16,469 nt of DNA from IMCC26256 sp046081705 (lineage in GTDB: Bacteria > Actinomycetota > Acidimicrobiia > IMCC26256). Positions 1-8,314 of this stretch are shown here, in pieces; position 1 is the first letter of the stretch, and each line of letters begins with the position of its first letter. Under the pieces are notes generated by a model. The model did no database searches. It had not been told where the DNA came from and saw nothing but the letters and a program-made list of their open reading frames with translations. The position numbers were made by a program, and so were the translations under genes. Where the stretch lies: contig JBJTWK010000013.1 of the NCBI GenBank assembly GCA_046081705.1, positions 1 to 16,469 of the forward strand, given 5' to 3'.

Positions 1-557
1 ACGCCAACCTCTTCGCCTCGGTCACCGCCGGCATCAACGCGCTCTGGGGGCCGCTGCACGGCGGAGCGAACCAGGCGGTCATCGAGATGCTCGAGGCGGT
101 GCACGCGAACGGTGGCGACGTGGACGCCGCAGTGAAGCGGGCCAAGGATCCCGACGACCCCTTCCGGCTCTCCGGGTTCGGACACCGCGTGTACAAGAAC
201 TACGACCCGCGTGCCCGCATCCTCAAGAAGGCCGCCGAGAGCGTCATCGCCGAGATCGGGCACCCCGATCCGCTCCTCGACCTCGCGATGCGGCTCGAGG
301 AGGTCGCGCTCACCGACCAGTACTTCATCGACAAGAAGCTCTATCCGAACGTCGACTTCTACTCAGGGCTCATCTACCGGGCCATGGGTTTCCCGACCCG
401 GATGTTCACCGTCCTCTTCGCCATGGGCCGCCTCCCCGGCTGGATCGCCCACTGGAAGGAGATGATGGAGAGCCCGAAGACCAAGATCGGTCGGCCCCGC
501 CAGATCTACACCGGGTACACCGAGCGCCCCTACGTCACCATCAACGACCGGGACTGA
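1..557 (+). CDS. gltA: Citrate synthase, C-terminal part (5' end outside window)
   Basis: Citrate synthase condenses acetyl-CoA and oxaloacetate to citrate at the entry of the TCA cycle, in the cytoplasm. The reading frame is open from base 3, so the gene starts upstream of the window; about 184 C-terminal residues are present. All three catalytic landmarks of the family are visible: the His in GPLHGGAN (bases about 50-75), the second His in GFGHRVYKN, and the catalytic Asp in NVDFYSG. The conserved C-terminal stretch MFTVLFAMGRLPGWIAHW, which contributes to the active site, follows. The GFGHRVYKNYDPRA form and the tail RPRQIYTGYTERPYV are typical of the type II-like bacterial enzyme. A 2-methylcitrate synthase cannot be fully excluded from the fragment, but the motifs fit GltA better. 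A GC-rich hairpin follows the stop codon. Confidence 0.95.
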   Translation, partial: ANLFASVTAGINALWGPLHGGANQAVIEMLEAVHANGGDVDAAVKRAKDPDDPFRLSGFGHRVYKNYDPRARILKKAAESVIAEIGHPDPLLDLAMRLEEVALTDQYFIDKKLYPNVDFYSGLIYRAMGFPTRMFTVLFAMGRLPGWIAHWKEMMESPKTKIGRPRQIYTGYTERPYVTINDRD

Positions 558-563
558 GCCGCT

Positions 564-578
564 GGGCGCGTTGCGCCC
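564..578 (+). terminator. GC-rich hairpin downstream of citrate synthase
   Basis: GGGCGC, loop GTT, then GCGCCC form a 6-bp perfect stem seven bases after the citrate synthase stop codon. There is no U-tract, so it is at best a weak or U-less terminator of the kind proposed for high-GC actinobacteria. Confidence 0.35.
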
Positions 579-606
579 CGAAGCCCGGAGCGCGAGGATA
601 GGGGCA

Positions 607-625
607 CGAGGACGGGGGGTCCTCG
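607..625 (+). other. Hairpin in leader of the secreted-protein gene
   Basis: CGAGGAC, loop GGGGG, then GTCCTCG form a perfect 7-bp stem. It ends seven bases before the AAGGGGG ribosome-binding site (633-639) of the downstream gene. It could be a 5'-UTR structure or a second part of the citrate synthase terminator region; the sequence does not decide between them. Confidence 0.3.
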
Positions 626-644
626 ATCGGCGAAGGGGGTACCG

Positions 645-2033
645 ATGAGGGCTCGTGCATCCGTTCCGTGCACCGACCGTTCGGGAGGATCGCCTCGCTC
701 ACGGTTGCGAACCGCGCTCGTGAGCGGCGTCGGCGCCGTCGCGCTCATCGCCGGTGCGGCCCCGGCGCACGCCGCCGGCCCCCGGGTCACCCCCTCGTCG
801 AACCTCACCGTGGGGTCGGGCACCTACCTCGCCTCGGTGAGCGCGCCCCGCGCCGCGTTGCCGCCGGTGCCGAGCCCGTCCGGCGGCATCACCGGAGCCG
901 GGATCACTGCGACCGCCGGATCCACCAAGATCACCGGGAGCCCGGGCACCTTCACCGCCGCGATGATCGGGTCGTTCGTCGACGACGGGGTCGGTGCCCT
1001 CGTCGCCGACGGCGCACCAGCGGTCGCCCTCAACGTCGCGTTCCCCGTGTACCCGCGCCAGAAGCTCCCCGCGATCAAGGCGGTCGCGGCCGACGGATCG
1101 TTCGCCTCCCTGACCCAGGCTGCGATCGCGAGCGGCTCGGGCGGTGCGTACGTCATCGCCCCGGTGGCTGCGCAGGTCGTCATCATCCAGGGCCTCGGCG
1201 GACTCCCCTACATCGTCGACGTCTACACCCCGGTGACCAACGGCCTCTGCCTCAGCCCGCTGTGGCCCGGGGCGACCTGCGGCTACGACGCCGGCAACCT
1301 CCAGTGGCAGTCGAGCGTCGTCCTCGCCACGGCCGGTCTCGACGGCAGTCTGGCCCCGACCGCGTTCACGATCCGCGAGGGCGCGCCCGACGGCGCGCTC
1401 GGCGTGACGACGACCGGGAGCGTCTGGGCGAAGTACTACGACCCCGACGGCGCCGGCGAGGCGCCGCTCGCCCCGTGGTCGGTGCCGGCGGGCACCGCGG
1501 GGGCGATCGAACGGACCTGCCGACCCGACGAACTGGACCGCCGCATCCCGAACCCGTGGGCCGGGGGCGTCGACTACTGCGTGGTGAACGTCATCGGCAT
1601 CAACGCTGGGAAGTCGACCGACGCGCAGGGCAAGCCGTTCTCGTACTCCGCGCTCCCGATCACCTGGGCCGCCAGCATCTCGGCGCAGGTCGTCGGGCCC
1701 GACGTCGTCATCACGGGCACGGAGTTCGCGAACGACGACGTCATCGCGAAGCTCCTGATCCGGAACCCGCAGGCGAAGGTCACCGGCACCACGACCGCGT
1801 GCCCGGCGCTCAACCGCACCCTCACCGCATCGCAGGTCGGAGCCGCCGACGGTGTCGGGACCTTCACCTACACGATCCCGAACTACGCGGCCGGCTGCAC
1901 CGTCCCCGCGGGGTCGAGCCTCAAGGTCATCGCGCTCGGTTCGAAGGACGTCCAGAAGTCCCAGATCCCCGGCGACCCGGACCTCGGCATGAACAAGCCG
2001 AAGAAGGCCACCGGGGTCCTGCTGATGCCGTGA
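645..2033 (+). CDS. Secreted protein of unknown function
   Basis: I do not recognise a named family. The 462-residue product begins with an Arg-rich N-region, a hydrophobic stretch (about residues 23-40) and an AHA-A cleavage site near residue 43, so it should be exported by Sec. Mature residues 46-65 (VTPSSNLTVGSGTYLASV) resemble the start of neocarzinostatin-like or Ig-like actinobacterial modules. Residues about 90-125 (ITGSPGTFTAAMIGSFVDDG) resemble a degenerate form of the GTFTAADVG-type repeats of actinobacterial secreted proteins. Six cysteines lie in the mature part (NGLCL, GATCG, RTCRP, DYCVV, TTACPA, AGCTV), which would allow three disulfides. There is no C-terminal anchor, sortase motif or lipobox, so it is probably released or loosely wall-bound. 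ATG 645 is preceded by AAGGGGG five bases upstream. The gene stands alone between citrate synthase and a convergent ABC operon. Confidence 0.85.
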   Translation: MRARASVPCTDRSGGSPRSRLRTALVSGVGAVALIAGAAPAHAAGPRVTPSSNLTVGSGTYLASVSAPRAALPPVPSPSGGITGAGITATAGSTKITGSPGTFTAAMIGSFVDDGVGALVADGAPAVALNVAFPVYPRQKLPAIKAVAADGSFASLTQAAIASGSGGAYVIAPVAAQVVIIQGLGGLPYIVDVYTPVTNGLCLSPLWPGATCGYDAGNLQWQSSVVLATAGLDGSLAPTAFTIREGAPDGALGVTTTGSVWAKYYDPDGAGEAPLAPWSVPAGTAGAIERTCRPDELDRRIPNPWAGGVDYCVVNVIGINAGKSTDAQGKPFSYSALPITWAASISAQVVGPDVVITGTEFANDDVIAKLLIRNPQAKVTGTTTACPALNRTLTASQVGAADGVGTFTYTIPNYAAGCTVPAGSSLKVIALGSKDVQKSQIPGDPDLGMNKPKKATGVLLMP

Positions 2034-2034
2034 T

Positions 2035-2058
2035 GCCTCGGCCGGGCCCGGCCGAGGC
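2035..2058. terminator. Perfect 24-bp inverted repeat between convergent genes
   Basis: The arm GCCTCGGCCGGG is followed directly by its exact reverse complement, starting one base after the stop codon of the secreted-protein gene. RNA from either strand would fold into a 10-12-bp GC stem. It lies 65 bases beyond the convergent binding-protein stop, so it could act as a bidirectional U-less terminator. Termination activity is inferred, not visible. Confidence 0.5.
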
Positions 2059-2123
2059 GCACGAGCACCGCGGCCACGACCGGGATCCGCGGGACGGATC
2101 GCCGCCGTGACCGCGAAGTGCGA

Positions 2124-3515
2124 TCAGCCGCCGACGCGCTGGTTGTACTCCAGGATCGCCGCGTCGGCGCCCCGCTTGGCCTCGGCCAACGCCCTGGCCG
2201 GGGCGAGGTCCTCCGTGAACATCTTCTCCTGGGCGATGAGGATCGCGTCCCGGACCGCCTGGTAGGCCCCGATGACCGGGCCCGAGGTCGCGAGGTTGTT
2301 CGGTCCGTCGACGAGTTGCTCGTAGGCGACGCGGAAGTTCGGCGACCGTCGCCACTTGTCGGCGAGCACCGGCTCGTCCACCGCCGACCTCCGGGTCGGC
2401 ACGTACCCGGTGGACGCGGACCAGTCCGCCTGGATCGCCGGGGAGTTCAGCCACTTCGCGAACTCGAAGGACGCGGCCTGCTGCGCCGGGCTCGAGCCCT
2501 TGCGCACCATGTACAGCGCGGCGCCGCCCACGAGCACTCCGCCGTCCCCCGACGGGCCGGGCATCGGACCGACGCCGACCTCGACGCCTCCACCCTCCCC
2601 GCTCGACAGCACCTGTTCGATCGTGCCGAGCGCGGCCGAGGAGTCGATGGTCATCCCGACGTCCTTGCTGCGGATGCCGAGCAGGTTGTTGAACGAGTTC
2701 GTCCCACTCGCCGAGTTCGTCACCGCCAGGCCGTCGTCGACCATCGCCTGCATCCACGAGAGGATCTCGAGCCCGGTGGGGTTGTCGAACACCACCTCGG
2801 TCGCTCGCTCGGCCCGACCGTTGTCGTTGTTCGCGTAGAGCTTGCCCGCCTTGGCCGACCACTGCTCGAGGTACCACGGGTCGAGCTTCAGCCCCCAGCC
2901 GTACTTGTACCCGGACTCCTGGAGCTTCTTCGCCGCGGCCCGCACCTCGGCGAGGGTCGACGGCGGGTCCTCCGGGTCGAGCCCGGCCGCCCGGAACCCG
3001 TTCTTGTCGTAGTAGAGGATCGGGTTCGAGACGTTGAAGGGCATCGGGTAGAGGTCACCCTCGACCGTGTAGTAGTCGGTCACCCGCTGGATGAAGTCCG
3101 AGGTGTCGTAGTCCGACGCGTCGATGCAGGACTGCGCCGGCAGGATCGCCTGCGTGTCGATCATCTGCTGGGTACCGGTGTCTTCGATCTGCACGATGTT
3201 CGGCAGGTCGCCGCTCGTGAGGCCGGCCCGGAACTTCTGCAGCGACTCCTTGTACCCGGTCTGGTTGACGAGGGTCACCTCGATCTTCGACTGGGAGTCG
3301 TTGAACTGTTCCGTGAGGCGGATGAGCGCCTCCTCGTTGGCCCGCGTCATCGCGTGCCAGAACGTGATCCGCACCGGCCCCTTCACCGAATCGAGCGCGT
3401 CGACCGGGCACGGCGTCGCGGCGCCGCCCCCGCCGTCGGAGGATCCGCCACCACAGGCGGCGAGGCCGAGGCTGAGCACTGCAGCGGCGGCGATGAACCG
3501 GACAGGTCGGCGCAT
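2124..3515 (-). CDS. ABC transporter substrate-binding lipoprotein, UgpB-like
   Basis: Captures an extracellular solute and delivers it to the permease pair encoded just upstream. The 463-residue protein has a lipoprotein signal (residues 1-21, lipobox LAAC with Cys21) followed by a Gly/Ser-rich linker. The mature start RITFWHAMTRANEEAL, the PNIVQIEDTGTQQMID region and the FNVSNPILYYDKNGFRAAGLDPEDPP segment match the UgpB/family 1 binding proteins for sn-glycerol-3-phosphate and related sugar substrates. The start is ATG 3515, preceded by GGGAG five bases upstream; the frame stays open further upstream, but the lipoprotein signal fixes the start here. It is last in the ATPase-permease-permease-binding protein operon, 29 bases after the second permease. 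The substrate is inferred: glycerol-3-phosphate or glycerophosphodiesters are likely, an oligosaccharide is possible. No glycerophosphodiesterase gene (ugpQ) is in the window. Confidence 0.92.
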   Translation of the reverse strand: MRRPVRFIAAAAVLSLGLAACGGGSSDGGGGAATPCPVDALDSVKGPVRITFWHAMTRANEEALIRLTEQFNDSQSKIEVTLVNQTGYKESLQKFRAGLTSGDLPNIVQIEDTGTQQMIDTQAILPAQSCIDASDYDTSDFIQRVTDYYTVEGDLYPMPFNVSNPILYYDKNGFRAAGLDPEDPPSTLAEVRAAAKKLQESGYKYGWGLKLDPWYLEQWSAKAGKLYANNDNGRAERATEVVFDNPTGLEILSWMQAMVDDGLAVTNSASGTNSFNNLLGIRSKDVGMTIDSSAALGTIEQVLSSGEGGGVEVGVGPMPGPSGDGGVLVGGAALYMVRKGSSPAQQAASFEFAKWLNSPAIQADWSASTGYVPTRRSAVDEPVLADKWRRSPNFRVAYEQLVDGPNNLATSGPVIGAYQAVRDAILIAQEKMFTEDLAPARALAEAKRGADAAILEYNQRVGG

Positions 3516-3544
3516 GGGGACTCCCGGGGGTCGGACGGACACGG

Positions 3545-4453
3545 TCAGCCTTTCACAGCCCCGGCGGTGAGGCCGCGGACCAACTGCTTCTGGAAGATCA
3601 CGAGGAGGATGAGCAGCGGGAGCGCGGCGATCACGACACCGGCGAAGGTCACGTTCACCTGGTCGATGCTGGTCGCACGCAACTGCCGCAACCCGATCTG
3701 GAGCGTCCGGTAGCGGGCGTCCTTGGTCACGATGAGCGGCCACAGGTACTGGTTCCACGCACCGAGGAAGGAGAAGACGGCGAGCGCGGCCATGGCCGGA
3801 CGGGCCAGCGGCACCGCGACCCGCACCATGAACCGCAGGTGCCCGTACCCGTCGAGCGCCGCCGCGTCACGCAGGTCCCCCGGGACCCCGAGGAAGGCCT
3901 GCCGCAGGAGGAACGCCCCGAAGCCCGTCGCGAGGAACGGCACGGCGAGCCCCGCGTAGGTGTTGTACCAGCCGAGGTTCACCACGGTCGTGAGATTCGT
4001 GATGATCGTGACCTCGAAGGGCACCATGAGGGTCGCGAGGAAGACGAGGAACAGGGTCCGCTTGAACGGGAACTCGAGGAACGCGAAGGCGTAAGCGGCG
4101 AGCGTCGCGGTGATGATCTGCCCGGCGACGATGAGCGTGGTCACGATCACGCTGTTCACGAGGTAGCGCGACATGGAGCCCTGGTTCCATGCGTCGGCGT
4201 AGGCACCCCAGGTCGGGTCGGTCGGGAACAGCACCGGCGGCTTCGCCGAGATCTGTGAGGGCGTGAGCAAGGAGTTCACGATCGTGATGTAGATCGGGAA
4301 CAGCACGACGACCGCGAGGACCGTGAGGAGCAGGTACCGCAGCGTCGTCCCGATCCGACGACGCACCTCACGGCGCCGGGCCGCCTGCCGATCGGCCTCG
4401 GTCACCGTGATCCCGTGGGGGCCGTCGACGCGGCCCGCGACGTCAGTCGCCAT
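3545..4453 (-). CDS. ABC transporter permease, UgpE-like
   Basis: Inner-membrane permease subunit of the importer. The 302 residues contain six hydrophobic segments at about 39-61, 100-122, 134-156, 163-184, 220-242 and 267-290. The cytoplasmic EAA loop (about residues 193-222, DLRDAAALDGYGHLRF) is the coupling helix that contacts the ATPase. The N-terminal extension of about 35 charged residues before the first helix is common in actinobacterial UgpE/MalG-type permeases. The ATG at 4453 lies inside the 3' end of the preceding permease gene (11-bp overlap), which implies translational coupling. It would form a heterodimer with the permease encoded upstream. Family assignment to the MalG/UgpE group is firm; the substrate is not readable from this sequence. 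Confidence 0.93.
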   Translation of the reverse strand: MATDVAGRVDGPHGITVTEADRQAARRREVRRRIGTTLRYLLLTVLAVVVLFPIYITIVNSLLTPSQISAKPPVLFPTDPTWGAYADAWNQGSMSRYLVNSVIVTTLIVAGQIITATLAAYAFAFLEFPFKRTLFLVFLATLMVPFEVTIITNLTTVVNLGWYNTYAGLAVPFLATGFGAFLLRQAFLGVPGDLRDAAALDGYGHLRFMVRVAVPLARPAMAALAVFSFLGAWNQYLWPLIVTKDARYRTLQIGLRQLRATSIDQVNVTFAGVVIAALPLLILLVIFQKQLVRGLTAGAVKG

Positions 4454-5336
4454 AGTGCACCCGCCGCTCGAGGATTCGCATCTGGGCGATGGTGAGGACG
4501 AGGGTCACCGCGAAGAGCGCCACCGAGAGCACCGCCGCCTTGCCCTCGTTCTGCTCGCCACGCAGGGCCGTGTAGATCGCGTACGTGAGCACGTTCGTCT
4601 TCTGGAGTGGTCCGCCCTGGGTCAGGAGGTCGATCTGGCCGAACGACTGGAACGCGACGATCGATCCGACGACCACGGCGAAGAACACCGTCGGCGACAG
4701 CAGCGGCAGCGTCACCCGGAGGAACCGCATCACCGAGCCGGCCCCGTCGACCTCCGAGGCCTCGATGATCTCGTCGGGGATGGCCTGGAGTCCCGACGAC
4801 ATCACGATGAAGGACAGTCCGAGGTTCTGCCAGATGGTCGTCACCGCCACGGCGAGCAGCGCGTACTTCGGGTTCTCGAGGATCGATGGGGTCGTCGAGA
4901 TCCCGAGCCACGGCAGGAGGCCGACCTGCGGGTTGAGCAACGTGCCGAAGATCACCGACGCGACCGCGACCGAGGTCGCGACCGTCGACGAGAAGATCGT
5001 GCGGTACCACCCGATGCCACGCAGTTGCTGGTTGGCCAGCATGGCGAGCACGAGTCCGAGGACGATGCCAGTCGGCACGGTGAGCAGCGCGAACAGGATC
5101 GTGACCCGCATCGAGTTCGAGAAGTACGACGAGGTGAGGACCTCCCGGTACTGGTCGAACCCGACGAAGCGCTGCGGAAGCCCGGGGAACGGCGGGGTCC
5201 GGAAGAACCCGAGGTAGAAGTTGCGGAGGAACGGGTAGAAGACGAAGACCGAGAAGACCAGCAGCGACGGCACGAGCATCAGGTAGCCGAGACCCGCCTC
5301 GCGGCGTCGACGGTTCCAGAAGCGGGTCGCCGTCAC
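4443..5336 (-). CDS. ABC transporter permease, UgpA-like
   Basis: First inner-membrane permease subunit of the importer. The 297-residue protein has six hydrophobic segments, starting with LGYLMLVPSLLVFSVFVFYPFLRNFYLG, the typical UgpA/MalF-like first helix. Its EAA loop is at about residues 186-217 (IPDEIIEASEVDGAGSVMRF). The start is GTG at 5336, overlapping the ATPase stop codon by four bases (GTGA), so the two are probably translationally coupled. The 3' end overlaps the second permease by 11 bp. The family is clear. Whether the cargo is glycerol-3-phosphate or a sugar depends on the binding protein. Confidence 0.93.
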   Translation of the reverse strand: MTATRFWNRRRREAGLGYLMLVPSLLVFSVFVFYPFLRNFYLGFFRTPPFPGLPQRFVGFDQYREVLTSSYFSNSMRVTILFALLTVPTGIVLGLVLAMLANQQLRGIGWYRTIFSSTVATSVAVASVIFGTLLNPQVGLLPWLGISTTPSILENPKYALLAVAVTTIWQNLGLSFIVMSSGLQAIPDEIIEASEVDGAGSVMRFLRVTLPLLSPTVFFAVVVGSIVAFQSFGQIDLLTQGGPLQKTNVLTYAIYTALRGEQNEGKAAVLSVALFAVTLVLTIAQMRILERRVHYGD

Positions 5337-6427
5337 GCCGGCGCCTCCAGGCGCACCCCGGTGACGGCATCGAAGAGGTGGATCCCGGCGGCATCCGCCC
5401 GCAGGCGCACGGCCTCGCCTTCGGCCGGCCGTGGTTCGTCCGCCGACTGCCGCACGATGACGAGCGGTTCATCGCCGACGCGGCAGACCACGTGCCGTTC
5501 GTGCCCGAGGGACTCCACGACCGCGACCCGGGCCTCGATCGGACCTCCCGGATCGATCTCGAGGTGCTCCGGCCGGACCCCGATCACCACGGCGCCCGTG
5601 GATGCGGTCCGCGCCACGGCGCCGAAGGTCGCCGGCACGTCGATGCGGCCACCCGGCGTGTCGAGGAAGGTCGCGTCGCCCGCGCTGGTCGCGGTCCCCT
5701 CGATCGTATTCATCGGCGGCGCGCCGATGAACCGAGCCACGAAGAGGTTCGCCGGCCGCTCGTAGACGTCCTGGGGCGGCCCGACCTGCTGGAGCACCCC
5801 GTCGTTCATGATGGCGATCCGGTGCCCCATCGTCATCGCCTCGACCTGGTCGTGGGTGACGTAGATGACCGTCGCGTCGAGCCGGCGCTGGAGTTCGATG
5901 AGTTCGGCCCGGGTCTGGACCCGCAGCTTCGCGTCAAGGTTCGAGAGCGGTTCGTCCATGAGGAACGCCGCGGGCCGTCGGACGATCGCCCGGGCCAACG
6001 CCACCCGCTGGCGTTGGCCACCGGAGAGTTGGGCGGGCTTGCGGTCGAGCAGGTCGGTGAGCCCGAGCGCCCGGGCCGCCTCCTGGACGAGCGGGCGCCG
6101 CTCCTCCTCCGGGACCTTGCGCGACCGCAGGGGGAACTCGATGTTGCGTTCCACGGACATGTGCGGGTACAGCGCGTACGACTGGAACACCATGGCGATG
6201 TCCCGGTCCTTCGGTTCGACGTCGTTGACGACCCGATCGCCGATCGCGATCCGGCCCTCCGTGAGCGCCTCGAGACCGGCGATCATCCGCAGTGCGGTCG
6301 ACTTCCCGCACCCCGACGGTCCGAGCAGGACGAGGAACTCCCGGTCCTCGACCTCGAGGCAGAGGTCATCGACCGCCGTGACGTCGCCGAACCGCTTCGT
6401 GACGTGATCGAGCACGACTCGAGCCAT
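5333..6427 (-). CDS. ABC transporter ATPase, UgpC/MsmK-like
   Basis: Cytoplasmic ATPase that powers the importer. In the 364 residues: Walker A GPSGCGKST (36-44), Q-loop around FQSYALYP (81-88), signature LSGGQ (134-138), Walker B AAFLMDEP (153-160) with catalytic Glu159, D-loop SNLDA and switch His192 (VTHDQVEAMTMG). The C-terminal part (about 240-360, including VIGVRPEHLEI) is the TOBE-type regulatory domain of the MalK/UgpC subfamily. The start is ATG 6427 with GGGGAGG four bases upstream. The frame is open far beyond this on the opposite strand of the flavoprotein gene, but those codons have no coding support. It is first in the operon and overlaps the next gene by four bases. A -10 element TAGGGT lies 20 bases upstream of the start. 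Confidence 0.95.
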   Translation of the reverse strand: MARVVLDHVTKRFGDVTAVDDLCLEVEDREFLVLLGPSGCGKSTALRMIAGLEALTEGRIAIGDRVVNDVEPKDRDIAMVFQSYALYPHMSVERNIEFPLRSRKVPEEERRPLVQEAARALGLTDLLDRKPAQLSGGQRQRVALARAIVRRPAAFLMDEPLSNLDAKLRVQTRAELIELQRRLDATVIYVTHDQVEAMTMGHRIAIMNDGVLQQVGPPQDVYERPANLFVARFIGAPPMNTIEGTATSAGDATFLDTPGGRIDVPATFGAVARTASTGAVVIGVRPEHLEIDPGGPIEARVAVVESLGHERHVVCRVGDEPLVIVRQSADEPRPAEGEAVRLRADAAGIHLFDAVTGVRLEAPA

Positions 6428-6446
6428 GCAGCCTCCCCGCACGCGG

Positions 6447-6452
6447 ACCCTA
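6447..6452 (-). promoter_or_regulatory. Candidate -10 element of the UgpCAEB-type operon
   Basis: TAGGGT on the minus strand fits the actinobacterial TANNNT -10 consensus. The predicted start of transcription is about 12 bases before the ATG, leaving room for the GGGGAGG site. No clear -35 element is visible. Confidence 0.5.
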
Positions 6453-6493
6453 GCCGCCGCCCCCGGCCCGTTCGGGGTGCGTCGGGACGTCGG

Positions 6494-6499
6494 TAGAGT
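6494..6499 (+). promoter_or_regulatory. Candidate -10 element, leaderless ETF transcript
   Basis: TAGAGT is followed by six bases and then the GTG start at 6506, with no Shine-Dalgarno sequence between. This spacing would place transcription initiation at or next to the GTG, the arrangement known for leaderless genes in actinobacteria. Confidence 0.5.
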
Positions 6500-6505
6500 G
6501 CCGCC

Positions 6506-8314
6506 GTGCCGCTGCGGATCGTGACGCTGGTCAAGCAGATCCCCGCCTTCGACGAGATGCGCCTCGACGCCGAGGGCAGACTGGACCGCGCCCACGGCGA
6601 CCTCGAGATGAACCCCTACTGCCGCCGGGCCGTGGCCGGATCGGTCGAGTTGGTCGCGGAGCACGGCGGATCGGTCACGGTGGTCACGCTCGGCCCGCCC
6701 GCGGCCGAGGACGTGCTCCGGGAGGCGATCGCGTGGGGCACCGAGCGCGGCGTGACCACGACCGGCGTCCTCGTGTCCGACCTCGCGTTCGCCGGCTCCG
6801 ACACCCTCGCCACGGCCCGCGCCCTCGCCGCGGCGATCGCGCGCACCGGTCCCTTCGATCTCGTCGTGAGCGGTCGCAACTCCGTGGACGCCGACACCGG
6901 CCAGGTCCCGCCGGAACTCGCAGAGCTGCTCGACCTGCCGCTCCTCGCCGGGGTGCGGCGCTGGGCGGTCGACGGTCGGGCGCTCGTCGCGCGCTGCGAG
7001 CACGACGACGGGTGGCTCGACGCGCGGATGCGACTCCCCGGCGTCGTCACCACGGCTGAGCGGCTCACGGATCCCTGCAAGGTCGACCCGGCCGGCCGGT
7101 CCGCCGTCGACCCGGGCGCGATCACGCTCCTGCGGGCCGACGACCTCGGTCCGGGACCCTGGGGTGCCGCCGCGTCCCCGACGAGGGTCGGGACGCCGAT
7201 CGCCGCGGTCACGACCCGCGCGGCCGAGCGCGCCCCGGACGCCGACCTCGCGGTCCAGGTCGCTCGGGCCGTCCAGGTGCTGGCCGCCCGCGGCGCCATC
7301 ACGGCCCGGCGCATCGAACTCGATCCGCCGGTCGCCGCGGCTCCGATCGACCTCGACGGTCCCGTGGTCGCCGCCGTCGTCGAGCCCGGGAGGTATCGAC
7401 TCGGGCAGGACATGGTCGCCACCGCGGCCCGCCTCGCTGCGACCATCGGCGGCCACGCGGCCGCCGTCACCTTCGAGACCGGTGCGCACACGATCGGCCG
7501 TCGCTGGGGACGCTGGGGGGCCGGGCGCAGCGTCGAGGTCCGCAACGCGTTCGCCGAGGAGGACGCCGCGGGCGGGCTCACCGCGTGGGCGGTCGACGCC
7601 CGACCGTGGGCGATCATCGGGCCGAGCACGTTGTGGGGTCGGGAGGTGGCGGGTCGGACCGCCGCCGCACTCGGCGCCGGGCTCACCGGCGATGCGGTCG
7701 GCCTCGAGGTCGACGCGGACCACCGACTCGTCGCGATGAAGTCCGCGTTCGGCGGCGCGTGGACGGTACCGATCACCTGCAGCTCGGACGTGCAGATGGC
7801 CACGGTCCGGCCGGGCGTGCTGTCGGCCGCCACCGCGCGACCGATCTTCGAGGATCCGCGGGCCGCCCACATCGGGGTCGCGCCGCGCCGACGGGTGCAG
7901 GTGATCGAGCGCGCACGCGACGACGACCTCGACCTCCTCGCTGACGCACGCCGCGTCGTCGGCGTCGGGCGCGGCGTCGACCCGGCCGACTACCCGGCGC
8001 TCGAGCCGCTCACCGCCCTCCTCGGTGCCGAACTCGGAGCGACGCGCAAGGTGACCGACGCGGGGTGGATGCCCCGGGCGCGCCAACTCGGCATCACGGG
8101 CCGCGCCGTCGCACCCGAGCTCCACGTCGCGATCGGAACGAGCGGACGGTTCAACCACGCGATCGGGTTCGCCCGGGCCCGCACCGTGCTCGCGATCGAC
8201 CGCGACCCCACCGCACCGGTCTTCGACGTCGCCGACGTCGGGATCGTCGGGGACTGGCGCGCGGTGCTTGACCTGCTCGTCCCCGCCCTCGCCGAGGCGA
8301 TGGCGCGGGGCTAG
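6506..8314 (+). CDS. Electron transfer flavoprotein, fused beta-alpha subunits
   Basis: Electron transfer flavoproteins carry electrons between flavin dehydrogenases, such as acyl-CoA dehydrogenases, and an ETF:quinone oxidoreductase or another acceptor. Here both subunits lie in one 602-residue chain. Residues about 1-250 are EtfB-like (LVKQIPAFDEMRLD at 8-21, NPYCRRAV, and 123-146 with VDADTGQVPPELAELLDLP). Residues about 286-602 are EtfA-like (AFGG at 414-417, QMATVRPGV at 430-438, then the FAD domain with GATRKVTDAGW, APEL, AIDRDPTAPVFDVADVGIVGD). The total equals the sum of normal subunits, and there is no stop or frameshift between them. Differences from canonical proteins: the EtfB nucleotide loop lacks the usual NQTGQ form and instead resembles DGDTAQVGP; the EtfA QTG motif reads ITG (530-532), and GISGAIQH reads GTSGRFNH. 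Arg514 and His551 at flavin positions are kept. GTG 6506 lacks a ribosome-binding site and sits just after a -10 element. Confidence 0.92.
   Translation: MPLRIVTLVKQIPAFDEMRLDAEGRLDRAHGDLEMNPYCRRAVAGSVELVAEHGGSVTVVTLGPPAAEDVLREAIAWGTERGVTTTGVLVSDLAFAGSDTLATARALAAAIARTGPFDLVVSGRNSVDADTGQVPPELAELLDLPLLAGVRRWAVDGRALVARCEHDDGWLDARMRLPGVVTTAERLTDPCKVDPAGRSAVDPGAITLLRADDLGPGPWGAAASPTRVGTPIAAVTTRAAERAPDADLAVQVARAVQVLAARGAITARRIELDPPVAAAPIDLDGPVVAAVVEPGRYRLGQDMVATAARLAATIGGHAAAVTFETGAHTIGRRWGRWGAGRSVEVRNAFAEEDAAGGLTAWAVDARPWAIIGPSTLWGREVAGRTAAALGAGLTGDAVGLEVDADHRLVAMKSAFGGAWTVPITCSSDVQMATVRPGVLSAATARPIFEDPRAAHIGVAPRRRVQVIERARDDDLDLLADARRVVGVGRGVDPADYPALEPLTALLGAELGATRKVTDAGWMPRARQLGITGRAVAPELHVAIGTSGRFNHAIGFARARTVLAIDRDPTAPVFDVADVGIVGDWRAVLDLLVPALAEAMARG

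Noticed and set aside
6616..7872. 418-codon minus-strand open frame inside the ETF gene
   Set aside because: Ser/Ala/Arg-rich composition without motifs; it is the antisense shadow of a gene with full ETF conservation.
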